DNA of 64,000 bases from NCBI GenBank assembly GCA_002914845.1, contig JXTC01000142.1, positions 371,076 through 435,075 on the forward strand, read 5' to 3'. The stretch comes from Trema orientale. Taxonomy: Eukaryota > Streptophyta > Magnoliopsida > Rosales > Cannabaceae. The notes beneath the pieces are model-generated. The model did not search any database and was not told where the DNA came from. It was given only the letters and a program-made list of their open reading frames with translations. The stretch's first letter is position 1. Each line of letters opens with the position of its first letter. Below are positions 48,605-61,079 of this stretch, piece after piece. A program made the translations under genes and the position numbers.

Positions 48605-49543
48605 CACTACCAAATGTAGAATAAGATTTTTACTTATATCACTACCATATTTTTGTATAAGTAAGTGTTCAAATTTTATAATAGAGTAGTCTCACAAACT
48701 CCATTCTAATAGCCCAAAACTTTTTAAAACTATATATCCTTTGAAAAAGTGAATTACTTTCACCTAACAAATATTCAAGTTTAAAAAATGTTGATAGTTT
48801 CTTTGGAAACAAATATACCACCTTGATCAAATACAAGATTTATATAGCTTAAAACTATACTAATCAAGTTTGGAATTTTAAAAGTTCTTGAAACCAAGCA
48901 ACCTGATTTTTAAACCCAACCAAATTCTTAATAAATAAAACTTTTTAATCAAAGAATCACAAAAACCAAACTTGATGAAATCAAAACAATAGAATACTAA
49001 ATTTAAACAAAATCCAGAATGTCAAGCCAATTACTTACTCAAAGAGCAAATGTACCATCCACAAAGTATTGTCAATGCATGACAAAGATATAAAAATATA
49101 CTACCAAATACTCATACCAAGTGATCACACAAAAACATTCCCAGAAGCATATAATGTCAAGCTACACCAATTAAGATACAAGGAACCAGATTGATATCTT
49201 AGAACTTACGAGGTTCATATAGCTTATCACCTAAATGGATGTAAGAGTACAAGAATGAATGTCCATTTGAATCGAAGAATTCCATAAGAGAATCTGGTTC
49301 CTTAGTCTCGTGTTAAACTCAGCACTTCTGAGACTGCAGTTTTCAGGAAAATTACCACTCCAAGAGTACTAGAGTTCTACTTGAGAGAGATCAGCGAAGG
49401 ATTCAGAACGAATAAGGGCAAAGACAATATATTTAGCTAATTTCTAAGTAGTGTGTGAGGTATTTGTCAAATACTTTTCTAAAATCTCTATTTTAAACAC
49501 CAAAATATCATAGGTAAGATTCTAGATAGATCTGAATCCTGAA

Positions 49544-49555
49544 GCTCTGATAGCA
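49544..49555 (-). other. Primer-binding site, tRNA-iMet type
   Basis: The plus strand reads GCTCTGATAGCA, the complement of TGCTATCAGAGC, one base from the canonical TGGTATCAGAGC. It lies three bases from the LTR end TGTCACGAC at 49559. This sets the element's direction as minus. Confidence 0.7.
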
Positions 49556-49558
49556 TTC

Positions 49559-50465
49559 TGTCACGACTGAAAATCCAAAGCAATGACTTTAAGTAATTTT
49601 ATGTGAATAAAGTAATAAACAGTGAATTTCTAAAATTTCAGAATATCAAGTACTTAAAATTTTAATGTTTTGTCCTCAAAAGTAAGTAAATTTCATAACC
49701 AGGATACTTCTCCATAGTTTTAGTTTCTGAAGAATATGTCCATTAAGGTTTGAGAAAGTTTTTAGTTGATTCATTTGGAAACCTCTTAATAAATTATAAA
49801 TTTTGGTAAAATGAGTTCAACTAAAATCTTTAGTCCAATATCCAAAATAGATCACATAAAATCATTTGTAGTTCTAAATAATCAATTTAGTAACAAAACT
49901 ATCGTCATACATCTACTTAATTAATACACTAATCTTGGCTAAACAATTTGACATAGGAAAGAAAAAGAGACATAGAATAGGAATTCACCAAGGAAGAGGT
50001 ATGAAGCTACAAGTATATGCCAAACATACTTGTCAAGCCACTATGAAAACTACCTCAAAATGATTCAATACCTGAATTTGGGAGAAAGTATGAAGGGTGG
50101 GCATGCGAATGCTCAGTAGAAATTCAATTGCAGGTTTTTAAACAGAATAAAATACTTCATTCCAAAGTCCTGCATAGTCAGTGAAATATTCAAACAGTTT
50201 TCCAGAAATCCAATTACAATCATCATTCAAAGGTTCAAATATTCCAAACCATTGTAAAACATCATCTCAAAATGATTATATATTATCCAAGTCAAGCACG
50301 TAACAGCAATGCAGTCAATGACATGTCGGAAACACCTAAATTGGTGATCGTAAGTACTGCAAATGTGTAATGCGGTTCAATTCACCTAAGTCAGTATCCG
50401 TGAGTATAAAATATAGTCCGAGCACTATAGGTAGGATACCGTAAGTCCAAGTACCCTGAAGGGGC
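49559..50465 (-). mobile_element. Gypsy-like 5' LTR (minus strand), interrupted
   Basis: The plus strand begins TGTCACGACTGAAAATCCAA and is homologous to the stretch beginning TGTCACGACCAGAAATCCAA at 56550. It also shares AGTAGAAATTCAATT-type segments downstream. It ends abruptly where the Copia LTR begins at 50466, so the rest of the LTR should lie beyond that insertion. Confidence 0.65.
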
Positions 50466-52067
50466 TGTTGGGAATATGCCATAGAAAGCAGTTTCTTTGT
50501 TAGGCATTTTTAACAATGTTTATTGGATATAAGTGTTATCTATTTATTGTCAATAAATTCTATATTATGTCTCAATTATATACATGCGATGTCTACGTTT
50601 TCTATTATGCAAACGTCTTAAAGTTTCCACGACTAATAAGAAGTAATGAAGAATTGTTCATGTGAAATATTCACATGTGGGAGACTAAATTCTTTATTTC
50701 ATTATGTCTAAATAAAAAGTTGATATTCTGTAAATGAAGATGAAATACTTTATATTGCCATATAATGTAGTGTTATCTATTTCAACAGGATTGATGAAGT
50801 CTCCAATCATCAAAGTATCTGACTTCGGATAGAAACACTAGTGCGTTATAAGAAAGTTATAAGTGCATTGAACTAGGCTAAGTGAAAATAGAATTTGAAG
50901 TTAAGTATCGTAACTCAATATTCTATTTTTCACTAATCTAGCACTATTACAAGATTACCTTAATCTTAGTAATTGTCAAACTTGCTGTCATGAGTTTTAT
51001 CTTTTTGACTTACGAAAGAACTAGTTCCGTTCTATAGTTCGAACTTCGGTATCTTGGAAGATGAGATTTGTGAATTGACGAGAACACATTTCATGATTTG
51101 GACACCATACATATATTGTCACTTTGAGTAATAAAAACTAAGAACCAGGTATTCACTTTGTGAATTTGACTGTGTTTGTATGGGCAGTTACAAACACCGT
51201 AGTCAATTATTATCCATTACATGAAACATGGCAACTCAAAGATAAATATGTACTAGAGGGGTAATACGGTAATTTCACTTAACTAGTATGGCATTGCATC
51301 AGGGGCATATCTGCAGGTATAGTATATGCTAAATGGATCAAGCTAATTAAAGTGATAATTAGCTTCATAGAAAATATATGACATTTAGTCTAAGAGTGCA
51401 ATATTAGGCCTATAATGGAGTGCCCCAATATTAATAGACAAGGACTGTGGGTAGTTGGCCCCATTGAAGCTTAGACTACTTGGATCTATAAGGTCTCATG
51501 TTTAGCTCACACATAACCCAATAATTAATTGAATGGTCAGTTGAGTCCAATAGGCCCAATATGGTTTACACCTCTCTAATACTTAAGAGAAAAGTTCTCC
51601 AAAGCCTCTGTACAGTAGCCACATCCTACTACATGCATAGTAATTGTGCTTAACGTGATACAGAGAGAAAAAGAAAGTGTGAGATAGCCGAGCTACGGTG
51701 GGAGAAATCCCTAGCTCGTTCACAGCAGCTGAGGGAGAGACACCAATGGTCATAGACATGTAATCAAGGAGAAGGAAGAGCGTCTTCCAGATCGTCCGCT
51801 CATCTCTCATAGAGAATCAAGAAGGTGCCCACACACTGGATCATTCAACGGGCTCTGGATAGTAGACGAGAAGGCTCAATGGTTGTAAAGTGCTTCTAGG
51901 TTTTATTTGAACCAAGATCCATGAATTCATTTATGTTAGATCAACGATCTTACGTTTTATTTTGTAAAGTTTCAAGAAAATTCCGCTATGTTATTGATTT
52001 GTTTACAAAACTACGGAAATAATTTTCGGTAAAATCGTTTTGAAATTATTTTTCGAAATTTCCAGTA
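50466..52067 (+). mobile_element. Copia 5' LTR
   Basis: It starts TGTTGGGAATATGCCATAGA, a relative of the LTR at 4900, and ends TTTCCAGTA. It is followed after two bases by the primer-binding site. The TATA/leader region and gene-like GC-richer part lie near 51540-51880. The insertion site is the Gypsy-like LTR at 49559-50465. Confidence 0.8.
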
Positions 52068-52069
52068 AT

Positions 52070-52081
52070 TGGTACCAGAGC
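52070..52081 (+). other. Primer-binding site of the Copia element
   Basis: TGGTACCAGAGC, one base from the canonical TGGTATCAGAGC complementary to the 3' end of initiator tRNA-Met, directly after the LTR. Confidence 0.85.
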
Positions 52082-52429
52082 ATGGTTTTTGATGATCTAA
52101 CATATCTTATTCATGTTAATTCTCTAAGGGTTTGATGATCTTTGATTTCCATAATGATCTCTGTAGTTATGTTTGGTCTTGTTCATGTGTATGAGTATGC
52201 TATGGCAATTGATTATTTAATGAATTTAAATGATAATTAATTAGATATTACTATGAGTATATGATCATGTATTTTTCATTTTTTATTATGACTCTAGTAT
52301 GAATCTTGATTTTCTATGTATTTATGTTTTATGTTCTTAATAAAACTATACATAAAAAGTTCTTTGATCTTTAATTGTATTTTAGTTTTCGAGAAAAATT
52401 GTTTAACAATTAAGTTATGGATTTTTTGA

Positions 52430-52815
52430 GTTCGAAAATCGTACGAGGCAGCGCACAGCTAAGAGTCGTGTGTGCTGCCTGTGTGTGCCACGGCAGGGAG
52501 ACCTGCTCATTGGCCGCGCGGGTACTCGCTCGGGCCTCGCACGCTTGCCGCGTAGGTGGTACCCCATGCACTAGCTTCGCGGGTATTGCCCCACTCTCAT
52601 GGCCCTGCGGGCTTCGCCCCGCTTTTATAGTCGCGTCGATGCTGCCTTGAACGGTGGCCGCACGGGCATTTCACAGGCACATGGACGCCCGGGATTTGTT
52701 CCATACGTGGCCTCGTGGTGCCCTGAGGTTGTCGTCTTCCCGGTGGATCCTATTTCATCCCGTTCTGATGTTCCGATCGGCGTCCCGATGGCGTTGATGT
52801 CGGATTACCCATTTC
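52430..52815 (+). other. GC-rich island in the Copia leader
   Basis: Between the primer-binding site and the gag relics, composition changes abruptly to GC-rich for about 380 bp, then back to extremely AT-rich DNA. Two overlapping plus-strand frames exist (52417-52650 and 52599-52868), rich in Ala, Arg and Cys, with no recognisable domain. Motifs such as GCGCGGGTACTCGCTCGGGC and GGCCGCACGGGC recur loosely. I treat it as a non-coding or captured insert, not a gene. Confidence 0.6.
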
Positions 52816-55800
52816 AGATAATTTCTTATTTTAAATTTCCATATTTGAACATAGGATTTTCTATCTGATTATCCTATATTCTCTAATTTTAAAATTTAAA
52901 TATTTGAATTTAAATTAAGGATTAGATCCTCAATTTAAATGAATTTAAATTAAGAATAAGATCCTCAATTTAAATAAATTTAAATCAAAGATAAGAACAC
53001 ATGATTTAAGGAAATTTAAAAGACTATTTACATATTTAAATAAATTTGATTTCAAATTTAAATATGGATAAGATTCCATTATTTAAGGAAATCAAATTAT
53101 GTCAGTTATCATTATCAGATAATTATTATTTAAATTAAATGTGAGATAGTTAATGTTAAATAAATTGGAGATTATTAATTATATATTATGTGATAATATT
53201 TTAATTTTTGAAATTCAAATATTTGGTTAGATATTTTTTTAAACTATTTATGTGATAATTAGTTATTAATTTAAATTTGAATTTGATTTGATTCAAATTT
53301 GGAGATATTCTAGGAGATTTAAATAGTTAAATCTTCTACTATTTAAATTTGAAACTTATAAAAATTTCAAATTAAAATTAGAAAGAATATCTTATCTATC
53401 CAAATCTATTTGATTTTGAACTCAAAGTTGGTAGTTTACTTTAGTAATATTAAAATGGATAATTAAAAATTATGAGATAATTTCAGATTTGGTTAAGTTT
53501 TGAACTTTCTACTTATTTTTAATATAATTAAAATCGATAATTAGATATTATGATATAAATCTGAATTTAAATTTATGTGATTGGAGAATATTTCTATGTT
53601 AATTATTTGATAATTAATTTACTATTTGAAATTCAAATGTTGAATTTAAATCTAAAGATAATATAGGAGATTTAATAAGATTAAATTTTCAAAAGATTAT
53701 CTATATTAATTATTCAATAATTAATTTAAAGACTTGAATTTTAAATGTTGAATTTAAATCTAGAAATAATATAACAGATTTAATGTAATTAAATCTTTAG
53801 ATAATCAATATTAATTATGTGATAATTAATTTGAGATTTGAAATTTAAAAGTTAAATTCAAATCAACAAATATTTGTCGAGTTTTAATTTGATTAAATCA
53901 TTTACATATCTAATTTAAGTCTTATGAAAATTTTAATTAGTAAATATCTATACTATCCAATTTAAATTTAAATTTAAATAGAAAGTTTATGGTTTTATTT
54001 TAATGAGGTTAAAATAATAATTTGAAAATTATGTGACAATTTCAAATTTAAAATCCAATGAGTGGGAGATATTTTAATTATGAGATAATTAAATTTATAA
54101 CTCAAAATTTTAAATTCAAAAGTTGAATTCGAATTTTGAAATATTTAAGGAGATTTAGCTTGGATTAAATCTTTTAATTAAATAAATTAAATTTTATAAA
54201 AATCTTAATTATTTAAACTTGAATATTATCTCTCACAGTTTTTATTTAATAATATCTTATATAAAAAGATTGTTCAAGTATTAAATAATAATAAATTCAA
54301 GAATGATTGATAATCATTGACTTTTCTATTTTATTAATTCTGCCAATGCTTGATTATTATATGAATAATATTGCATGCATATTCTATATAGAGTATTTAA
54401 TTACATGATCTTAGTAACATTTCATATAGGATAGTTGAGCTATTCACATGTAAAATATGAACATGCTTACATAATTGGTTTAGGTTACTAAGTAAGTTAG
54501 ATAATTAGATAAAATCATTAAATCTCTTATTATAAAATATTGAGTAAAAGAAGGTATGAGATACCTACGATCTGCATTGTTGGTTCATTATGTAATTGCT
54601 AGGCTTCTGTAGGAGGGTTTTTATCTGGGTAGTACTGGAAATGAATTTCTTAAAATAAGGTATTAGGTGGACTATATGAGGCTGATCACCCAAGAAAGCT
54701 TAATTACTGAAACAATAGTTACATACTCAACTTTAAATACTGATATCCTCTTGTAGGAGTTCTTGTTAGTAGAGTAAAGGACTAAATTAAATGGTAGTTA
54801 GAAATATGGGATATGAGATATTTGTCTTATTTTCTGAATTAAATTATTTCATTTTGAATTGTTAATTGTATGACTTTCTATAGGAGGCTTATAATTAATG
54901 GAAAATTAAATTACCATAAATATTAGTGATAGTCTTAGGGATACTTCACTTGCATAATGTAGATTTATTTTACATTATATGTTAATTATTCAAAATATTT
55001 GTTACATGATATTTGCTATTATATGAATTATTTATTTTCGTTCAAGTAGATATATTTTTAATTCCATTACCTACTATACTTACACACATAACTTGTATGG
55101 TTAAACTATATTATATGGATTAATGTAACCTACATTTAGTACTTATGACTGATATGCTATTAACTTCGTACTCTTACTTCTTCGTCTATATTTACTGGTG
55201 AGACTAGTGAAGAAAAATGAAGCATATTTATAGTGGGAGAATTCCTAGAAAAGTCATTGATATATATTGATATATGATGTCCAATATATTACAACATGAA
55301 ATTCAAAGAATTCAAACCACTACAATATTATGCTAAATTTCAATGAAATACCTAATGAATATATTCACTAAGCTAAAATAGCTAAAGGTGAATTTTCAAA
55401 TCCTTAGCTAAAAGGAAAATATTTCTTATATAGCACTAAAGAATATTGAAAGAAAACTATTAGGGATACCTATATAATACTTGATTAGAAGGTAATAATA
55501 ATTTATTGTTTATTAACTTATTTTAGTGGATGACTTAATGAATCTTGGATAGGATTCAAAAATCATTAACCATGTTTGCATATTTATTGCAAAGGATTCT
55601 AGAAAACTAAGGGTTTTAGTGAAGGCAAGTTCACTAAGAGTAAGGACTACAATGGCATAATGTCTGTACATAAAACAAGAAATATTTAAATTCAAATTTT
55701 GATGAATTTATGAATTACGACATTAAAAAATTGTTAAGCATTACGGAGAAATTTGATTTTTGTTTCATATTTGATGAAATAATATTATCCTGTTTGTCTT

Positions 55801-56549
55801 AGTAACAAAGTTTCTATATAAAAGAATAATATTCTTAATTGCGCTAAATGATATTTTTTTTATTACCCTATATTATTCTCATTGTATGATACTAATAATG
55901 ATGAGATTGAATATGATAAATCTAATCACAAGAAAGTGAGTAAGTACTAAGAATAGAACATATTTGTACTTCAGTCATATTAACCTAAATATGATCCATA
56001 GTTTGGTTATAAATAGACATCTAAACTTGTTAGAAGCCAAACCATCACCAATCTGAGAATCCTGTCTGGAAACTAAAATGATTAAAAGGTCTTTTGTAAG
56101 AAAATATCTAAGAGTATAAGAATGTTTAGAAATAGTACATATTATTGCCTGCGGGCCCTTAAGCAATCAGGCCCAATGAGGTTTTGAATATATCATTATA
56201 AATGATTATTCAAAATTTTGTTATATTTACCTACTGTTACTGCTAATTAAATTCTCTCGAAAAGTTCAAAAAATTGAAAGCAGAAACCAAAAAATAATTA
56301 GGAGAAACATTAAGACTCATCGATTAGATCGAAGCGTTGAATACCTCTATAGAGAATTCTTAGAAATATCTCATAGACAATGAAAACTTTTAGCTATGAT
56401 TAAGTTATTGTTCAATTGTTCATTATTACAATAGAGTTCCATCTAAGTCAATACCTAAGACACCATTTTGAAATATGGAAACGACATAAAACTAGTTTAT
56501 GGCATATCCATATTTGTTGCCGTCCAACATACGTGCTGAAACAGAAAAT
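52816..56549 (+). pseudogene. Copia gag-pol relic
   Basis: Extremely AT-rich in its first half, with no intact frame. Recognisable pol pieces survive near the end. IPKTPFEIWKRHKTSLWHIH (about 56447-56506) matches the integrase C-terminal part of plant Copia polyproteins. Upstream frames such as RRNIKTHRLDR..VEYLYREF (about 56302-56360) match the integrase core. Stops and frameshifts abound. The sequence is cut by the Gypsy-like LTR at 56550. Confidence 0.65.
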
Positions 56550-58007
56550 TGTCACGACCAGAAATCCAAAGCCGTGATAAACAGTAATTTTAAGTGAAAA
56601 AAAATAAAATATAAAATTTTTCAAAACTCAGAAAAAACTATGTATCATATAATTTCTTTTTGGTCCTCAAATCTCTATAAATTTCATAGTCTTTTAAATA
56701 CTTATTAGTTTAAATTTTTTTAAGAAAAATACTCAAAACAATTTAAGAAAATAACCTATTATCTCGTTTGAATACTTATTGAGAAGTCATAACTTTAGTC
56801 CAAAATAATTTACATAAAATCACCTGAAGTTTTATTTCTCAAATTAACAATAAAACTATCCTCATACATTCACTTAAAAGATTTATAAATCTTGGCTAAA
56901 TAATTGAACAAGAAAAGAAAGATAACAAAGTATGAACACCCACCAGGGAGTAAGACTATCTTGGCTAATCTTGGCAAAATAATTTCTCAAATTAATAATA
57001 AAACTATCCTCATATACGCACAAACCGCACAACTCGTCTCTCTATCAAGATGAATACCTCAGATAATCAAACACCTGAAAGTGGGAGAAGTAGAGGGGAT
57101 GAACATTTACATACTCAATAGAAATTCAATTATCTTTCTAAATGAATGCAATTTTACTAAACCTGCATGGTTAAAATCTTTTTCAAAATCAATTTATAAA
57201 CCAAGTTTATAAAATAATTGATATCTAGAATAATCACATATTCAAAACTAAAATCAGAACCACAAGTTTGTATATATCATAAATCATCCTATCCCATGAG
57301 CTCACATCCTCTCATCACGAACCAGAGTAACTTGTACTACGTGTACGAAGTACTCTCTACCTGATACGTATCCCAAAAGACCAGATGAATACCCATGTAT
57401 CTAAGCCTACCGAACTGGAGAGACAACTGAATACCTACACCTACCGAATGGGAATAATCAGAAAACTCCGCATAGGTTTACGGGTTCTCACTAAGGATAG
57501 GGATACTGGCTGTCCACTAAACACCGTGATACCTAAGATGTATCTCATGTGTGATTCTATAGTATGTACAACATGTGACACGATATGTAATAACCATGCA
57601 AAGCATAACTAAACAATGCTTTAAAACACCACTTAATATTATTCTGGAATTTACTGTACCATGGGAAGCAAATCCCTTAAGTCACCTCCTAATCACGAAT
57701 TTACAAATATGTATATAAGTTACACAGTCTAATTCCAGAATAATTCAAAATTTTCCAACAGTTTATCAAAATATCGTTTTGTTCACGATTTTTCACAAAA
57801 TAATCATGATGCAAAATTTAAATTAAAGTACGTATAAAACTAGGTAATTGAACCCCTACCTCGATATGGTAGCAATAGTAGACAAATGATGCTTCGAGAA
57901 TCTCCCTTGGTCACTCAGGTGTTCAGACGGTCGTTTCGGGATCCTAGTAAGCTCACTTTAAAAAATGACTTTTCCAACGGAGTCTCATATTGAGAAACCG
58001 GGGTCAC
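56550..58007 (-). mobile_element. Second Gypsy-like LTR, interrupted
   Basis: The plus strand begins TGTCACGACCAGAAATCCAA, the same family as 49559-50465. No primer-binding site precedes it, only Copia pol sequence, so this is a solo LTR or 3' LTR inserted in the Copia element. It stops where the Athila-like LTR begins at 58008. Several short frames inside are not supported as genes. Confidence 0.6.
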
Positions 58008-59121
58008 TGTTAACTCCATAAAATTGGAGTTATATAGTGCTATTATGCCTTAAATTTTGCTATGTTCTTATTTATATTAAGTTGTTTTAATTGTTATTCT
58101 TGTTGTTTTGATGTTTTGTGTATTTTGTATATAGGAAAATAAAATAAGGGTGTTTGATATGAATTAGGGTGAATTTGTACCTCCCAAATAGGTTTTTCAA
58201 ATCATTGAGATCGAAGATGAATACGATACGATCGTAACGCAATGAAAATGGGGCAATTCAGAGCTCAAACGAAGAAATGCTGCACCCGACAAGCCGCGGT
58301 GCTAGACCAGCAAAAATGTGGTACTAGAGCGCCAAAAGTGGCGCCGCAGTGCCAACTCTCGGGAACTTTTGGTGCTGCAGCACCAAAAATGGCGCTGTGG
58401 CGCCACCATCTGCATCCTAGGTCAATAATTGATGGTCGAGAAAATTTTTTTGACAATCCAAAGATCTAAATTCTGCCTACCTTAAGTTGGCACGAGCTAC
58501 CTCTTTAAAATCCTATCTTTGGGGTTGAAAGAGGCATGTTGAGATAGAGAGAAAGAAAGGGAAGTAGCCATGGAAGGAGAGGAAGAAGAAGATGAATACA
58601 AGCTCCAATCCTCCGTTTCTTGATTTCCTCTACAACATCAACACTATACTTAGTGCATACCATTTTTTCTTCATTTACTTGTGAGTCTTTCTTTGTATTT
58701 TCTATATTTAGAGAGAGATATTATTGAGAGCAAATCCTAGAGGGAGGATTTAAGAGAGCAAGAACTAAGTTTGGAGGAGGAGATTGACAACCTCTATTAA
58801 CACTTTCAAGCTCTTCAAAGAGAGAAGAGGGAGAATTCCAAAACTCTTTTCTCTTTGGTATATTATATTTGTTGAATTCATTGTACTAAAATGTTATTGT
58901 TCTCAATTTATATTATGAACTAAATATTTTTTCGTCTAGTTTTACTATATGAACCAACCTAGTATCTTGTTTTTATTTATCTCTCAACTCTTTCATTAAT
59001 CAAATCCATTTGTTGAGTTATTTGTTTTACCTTATACTTATTGCTTCTATTTAATTGATCACTAAGTAGATTGTTGAGTGAAACCTTTATGAACTTGGGA
59101 AGGAGAATTTAGGTTTAGACA

Positions 59122-60417
59122 TGCTGGAATTGCCTAACACTTAGGGCAAAAACATACATGCATGCAAACTATGGAAAACACATGATCACATCATGAACGC
59201 AGTGGAAAAATAAGCGGATTTAGGTTTTAAAATTTTTACATGAAAACATATTTTCATAACCATATTACATGCATATATCATATACAGGATCATGTATAAC
59301 ATAAATCAAATCTAGATGCATAAACCCTAGAGATGGGATTAGGGTTTACCTCTTGTAGCGTGCTCCTTCTTNNNNNNNNNNNNNNNNNNNNNNNNNNNNN
59401 NNNNNNNNNNNNNNNNNNNNNNNNNNNNNNNNNNNNNNNNNNNNNNNNNNNNNNNNNNNNNNNNNNNNNNNNNNNNNNNNNNNNNNNNNNNNNNNNNNNN
59501 NNNNNNNNNNNNNNNNNNNNNNNNNNNNNNNNNNNNNNNNNNNNNNNNNNNNNNNNNNNNNNNNNNNNNNNNNNNNNNNNNNNNNNNNNNNNNNNNNNNN
59601 NNNNNNNNNNNNNNNNNNNNNNNNNNNNNNNNNNNNNNNNNNNNNNNNNNNNNNNNNNNNNNNNNNNNNNNNNNNNNNNNNNNNNNNNNNNNNNNNNNNN
59701 NNNNNNNNNNNNNNNNNNNNNNNNNNNNNNNNNNNNNNNNNNNNNNNNNNNNNNNNNNNNNNNNNNNNNNNNNNNNNNNNNNNNNNNNNNNNNNNNNNNN
59801 NNNNNNNNNNNNNNNNNNNNNNNNNNNNNNNNNNNNNNNNNNNNNNNNNNNNNNNNNNNNNNNNNNNNNNNNNNNNNNNNNNNNNNNNNNNNNNNNNNNN
59901 NNNNNNNNNNNNNNNNNNNNNNNNNNNNNNNNNNNNNNNNNNNNNNNNNNNNNNNNNNNNNNNNNNNNNNNNNNNNNNNNNNNNNNNNNNNNNNNNNNNN
60001 NNNNNNNNNNNNNNNNNNNNNNNNNNNNNNNNNNNNNNNNNNNNNNNNNNNNNNNNNNNNNNNNNNNNNNNNNNNNNNNNNNNNNNNNNNNNNNNNNNNN
60101 NNNNNNNNNNNNNNNNNNNNNNNNNNNNNNNNNNNNNNNNNNNNNNNNNNNNNNNNNNNNNNNNNNNNNNNNNNNNNNNNNNNNNNNNNNNNNNNNCATT
60201 TAGACTTAGATAAAGAAACAAGTCTCTCCATAATTAACACTTAATCATGTTTATTTCTTTATACACAAACAAAGTCATGGAATCTTTTTCAGATAAATAA
60301 ACTATTCAACTAAGATAGTTTAATCTAGCAAATATCATAATTTGCATATAAGAGAAAGTTATTTATACTCAAAAGGGTATAATTAGAAATATGCTTTTTA
60401 GGACAAATATCCCAACA
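59122..60417 (-). mobile_element. Nested Copia-type solo LTR with 5-bp TSD (contains N gap)
   Basis: On the minus strand it begins TGTTGGGATATTTGTCCTAA and ends ATTCCAGCA. It is flanked by AGACA (plus strand 59117-59121 and 60418-60422), a perfect 5-bp duplication. It belongs to the family of 4900-6698. Bases 59372-60196 are N. The flanking Athila LTR sequence continues across the insertion, as the solo copy at 47034-48604 shows. Confidence 0.85.
59372..60196. other. Assembly gap (825 N)
   Basis: Unknown bases inside the nested LTR. Any open frame drawn through it is artificial. The related LTR at 4900 suggests what is missing, namely sequence equivalent to about 5114-6462. Confidence 0.99.
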
Positions 60418-60965
60418 AGACATAGCTAGAATAACATAAGATCACCTAATGTGGGGTGAGTTTGCATAGGATAGGAATATACCTATGTGACTTGTGCAAT
60501 CTTTGTGTGAGAATAACTAAACTTAATGAATCTAGTCAATTTATGTTAGGAGTAACATATTACCTTGTCTAGGTATTTTCAATTATGTCTTGTAAAGGAG
60601 TTTATGAATACATTCGAATTCTCGGTTAACAACTCTAGTGGATTAATTAATTTAAGAAGGAAATTGGGAAATTGTATATTTAAAGGATGGTTAGAGAATT
60701 AGTAAATCTAGACATTTTTTTATTGCTTGCTTTTATTCATTTTTGTATGATAGTTTAGTTGTCTTTATTTTATTTCTTTAAAATCTATATTTCATTTGTT
60801 TGGATAAAGTTAGGGTTGAGATAATTTTAATACTTAGCATTGAATTAGAAATCAATCCATATGGGTTCAATACTCATTTTACTTCCATATCTATATTACT
60901 TGTGATTGTGTATACTTACACGGAAGTGTGTGAATTTGTAGTTGCACATTCCAACCAATAAGTTT

Positions 60966-60989
60966 TTAGCGCCATTACCGGGGATTGAA
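60966..60989 (+). other. Primer-binding site, tRNA-Asp type
   Basis: TTAGCGCCATTACCGGGGATTGA closely resembles TGGCGCCGTTGCCGGGGATCGA, the complement of the tRNA-Asp 3' end used by Athila/Tat Gypsy elements. It lies five bases beyond the LTR end. Confidence 0.8.
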
Positions 60990-61079
60990 ATACTAATTAT
61001 TATTAATATTAATAACAATCGATTCCAGCTTTAATTCAAACTTTTCATTTATTTATTTATTTTTCTTAGGTATTTTTAG

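Larger units (their letters stand above)
43871..49558 (-). mobile_element. Internal region of a minus-strand Gypsy-like element, no intact genes
   Basis: Bounded by a polypurine-like tract at 43871-43884 and a tRNA-Met-type primer-binding site at 49544-49555. Apart from the nested solo LTR at 47034-48604, it has no frame resembling gag or pol. This fits either complete decay or a non-autonomous large derivative. Roughly 4.1 kb remains once the nested LTR is removed. Confidence 0.45.
58008..60960 (+). mobile_element. 5' LTR of an Athila-like element (contains a nested LTR)
   Basis: It starts TGTTAACTCCATAAAATTGG and ends ..TTCCAACCAATA before the primer-binding site. The same start recurs at 63650 (3' LTR) and in the solo LTR at 47034-48604. 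Removing the nested insertion 59122-60417 and its duplicated 5 bp leaves about 1.65 kb. A GC-richer patch at 58280-58420 (frames on both strands) is part of the LTR and recurs in the 3' copy near 63930-64000. Confidence 0.85.

Noticed and set aside
52417-52868. Two plus-strand frames in the GC-rich island as genes
   Set aside because: No recognisable domain, overlapping frames, and location in a retrotransposon leader; high GC alone opens frames.
58242-58469. Cys/Ala-rich frames on both strands near 58.3 kb
   Set aside because: They lie in a GC-richer patch of the Athila-like LTR that recurs in the other copies; not genes.
59290-60244. Long open frames of about 290-316 codons on both strands
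   Set aside because: They consist almost entirely of unknown residues because they run through the N gap.
60966-60989. A tRNA-Asp gene fragment
   Set aside because: Position directly after an LTR and length fit a primer-binding site; no cloverleaf surrounds it.
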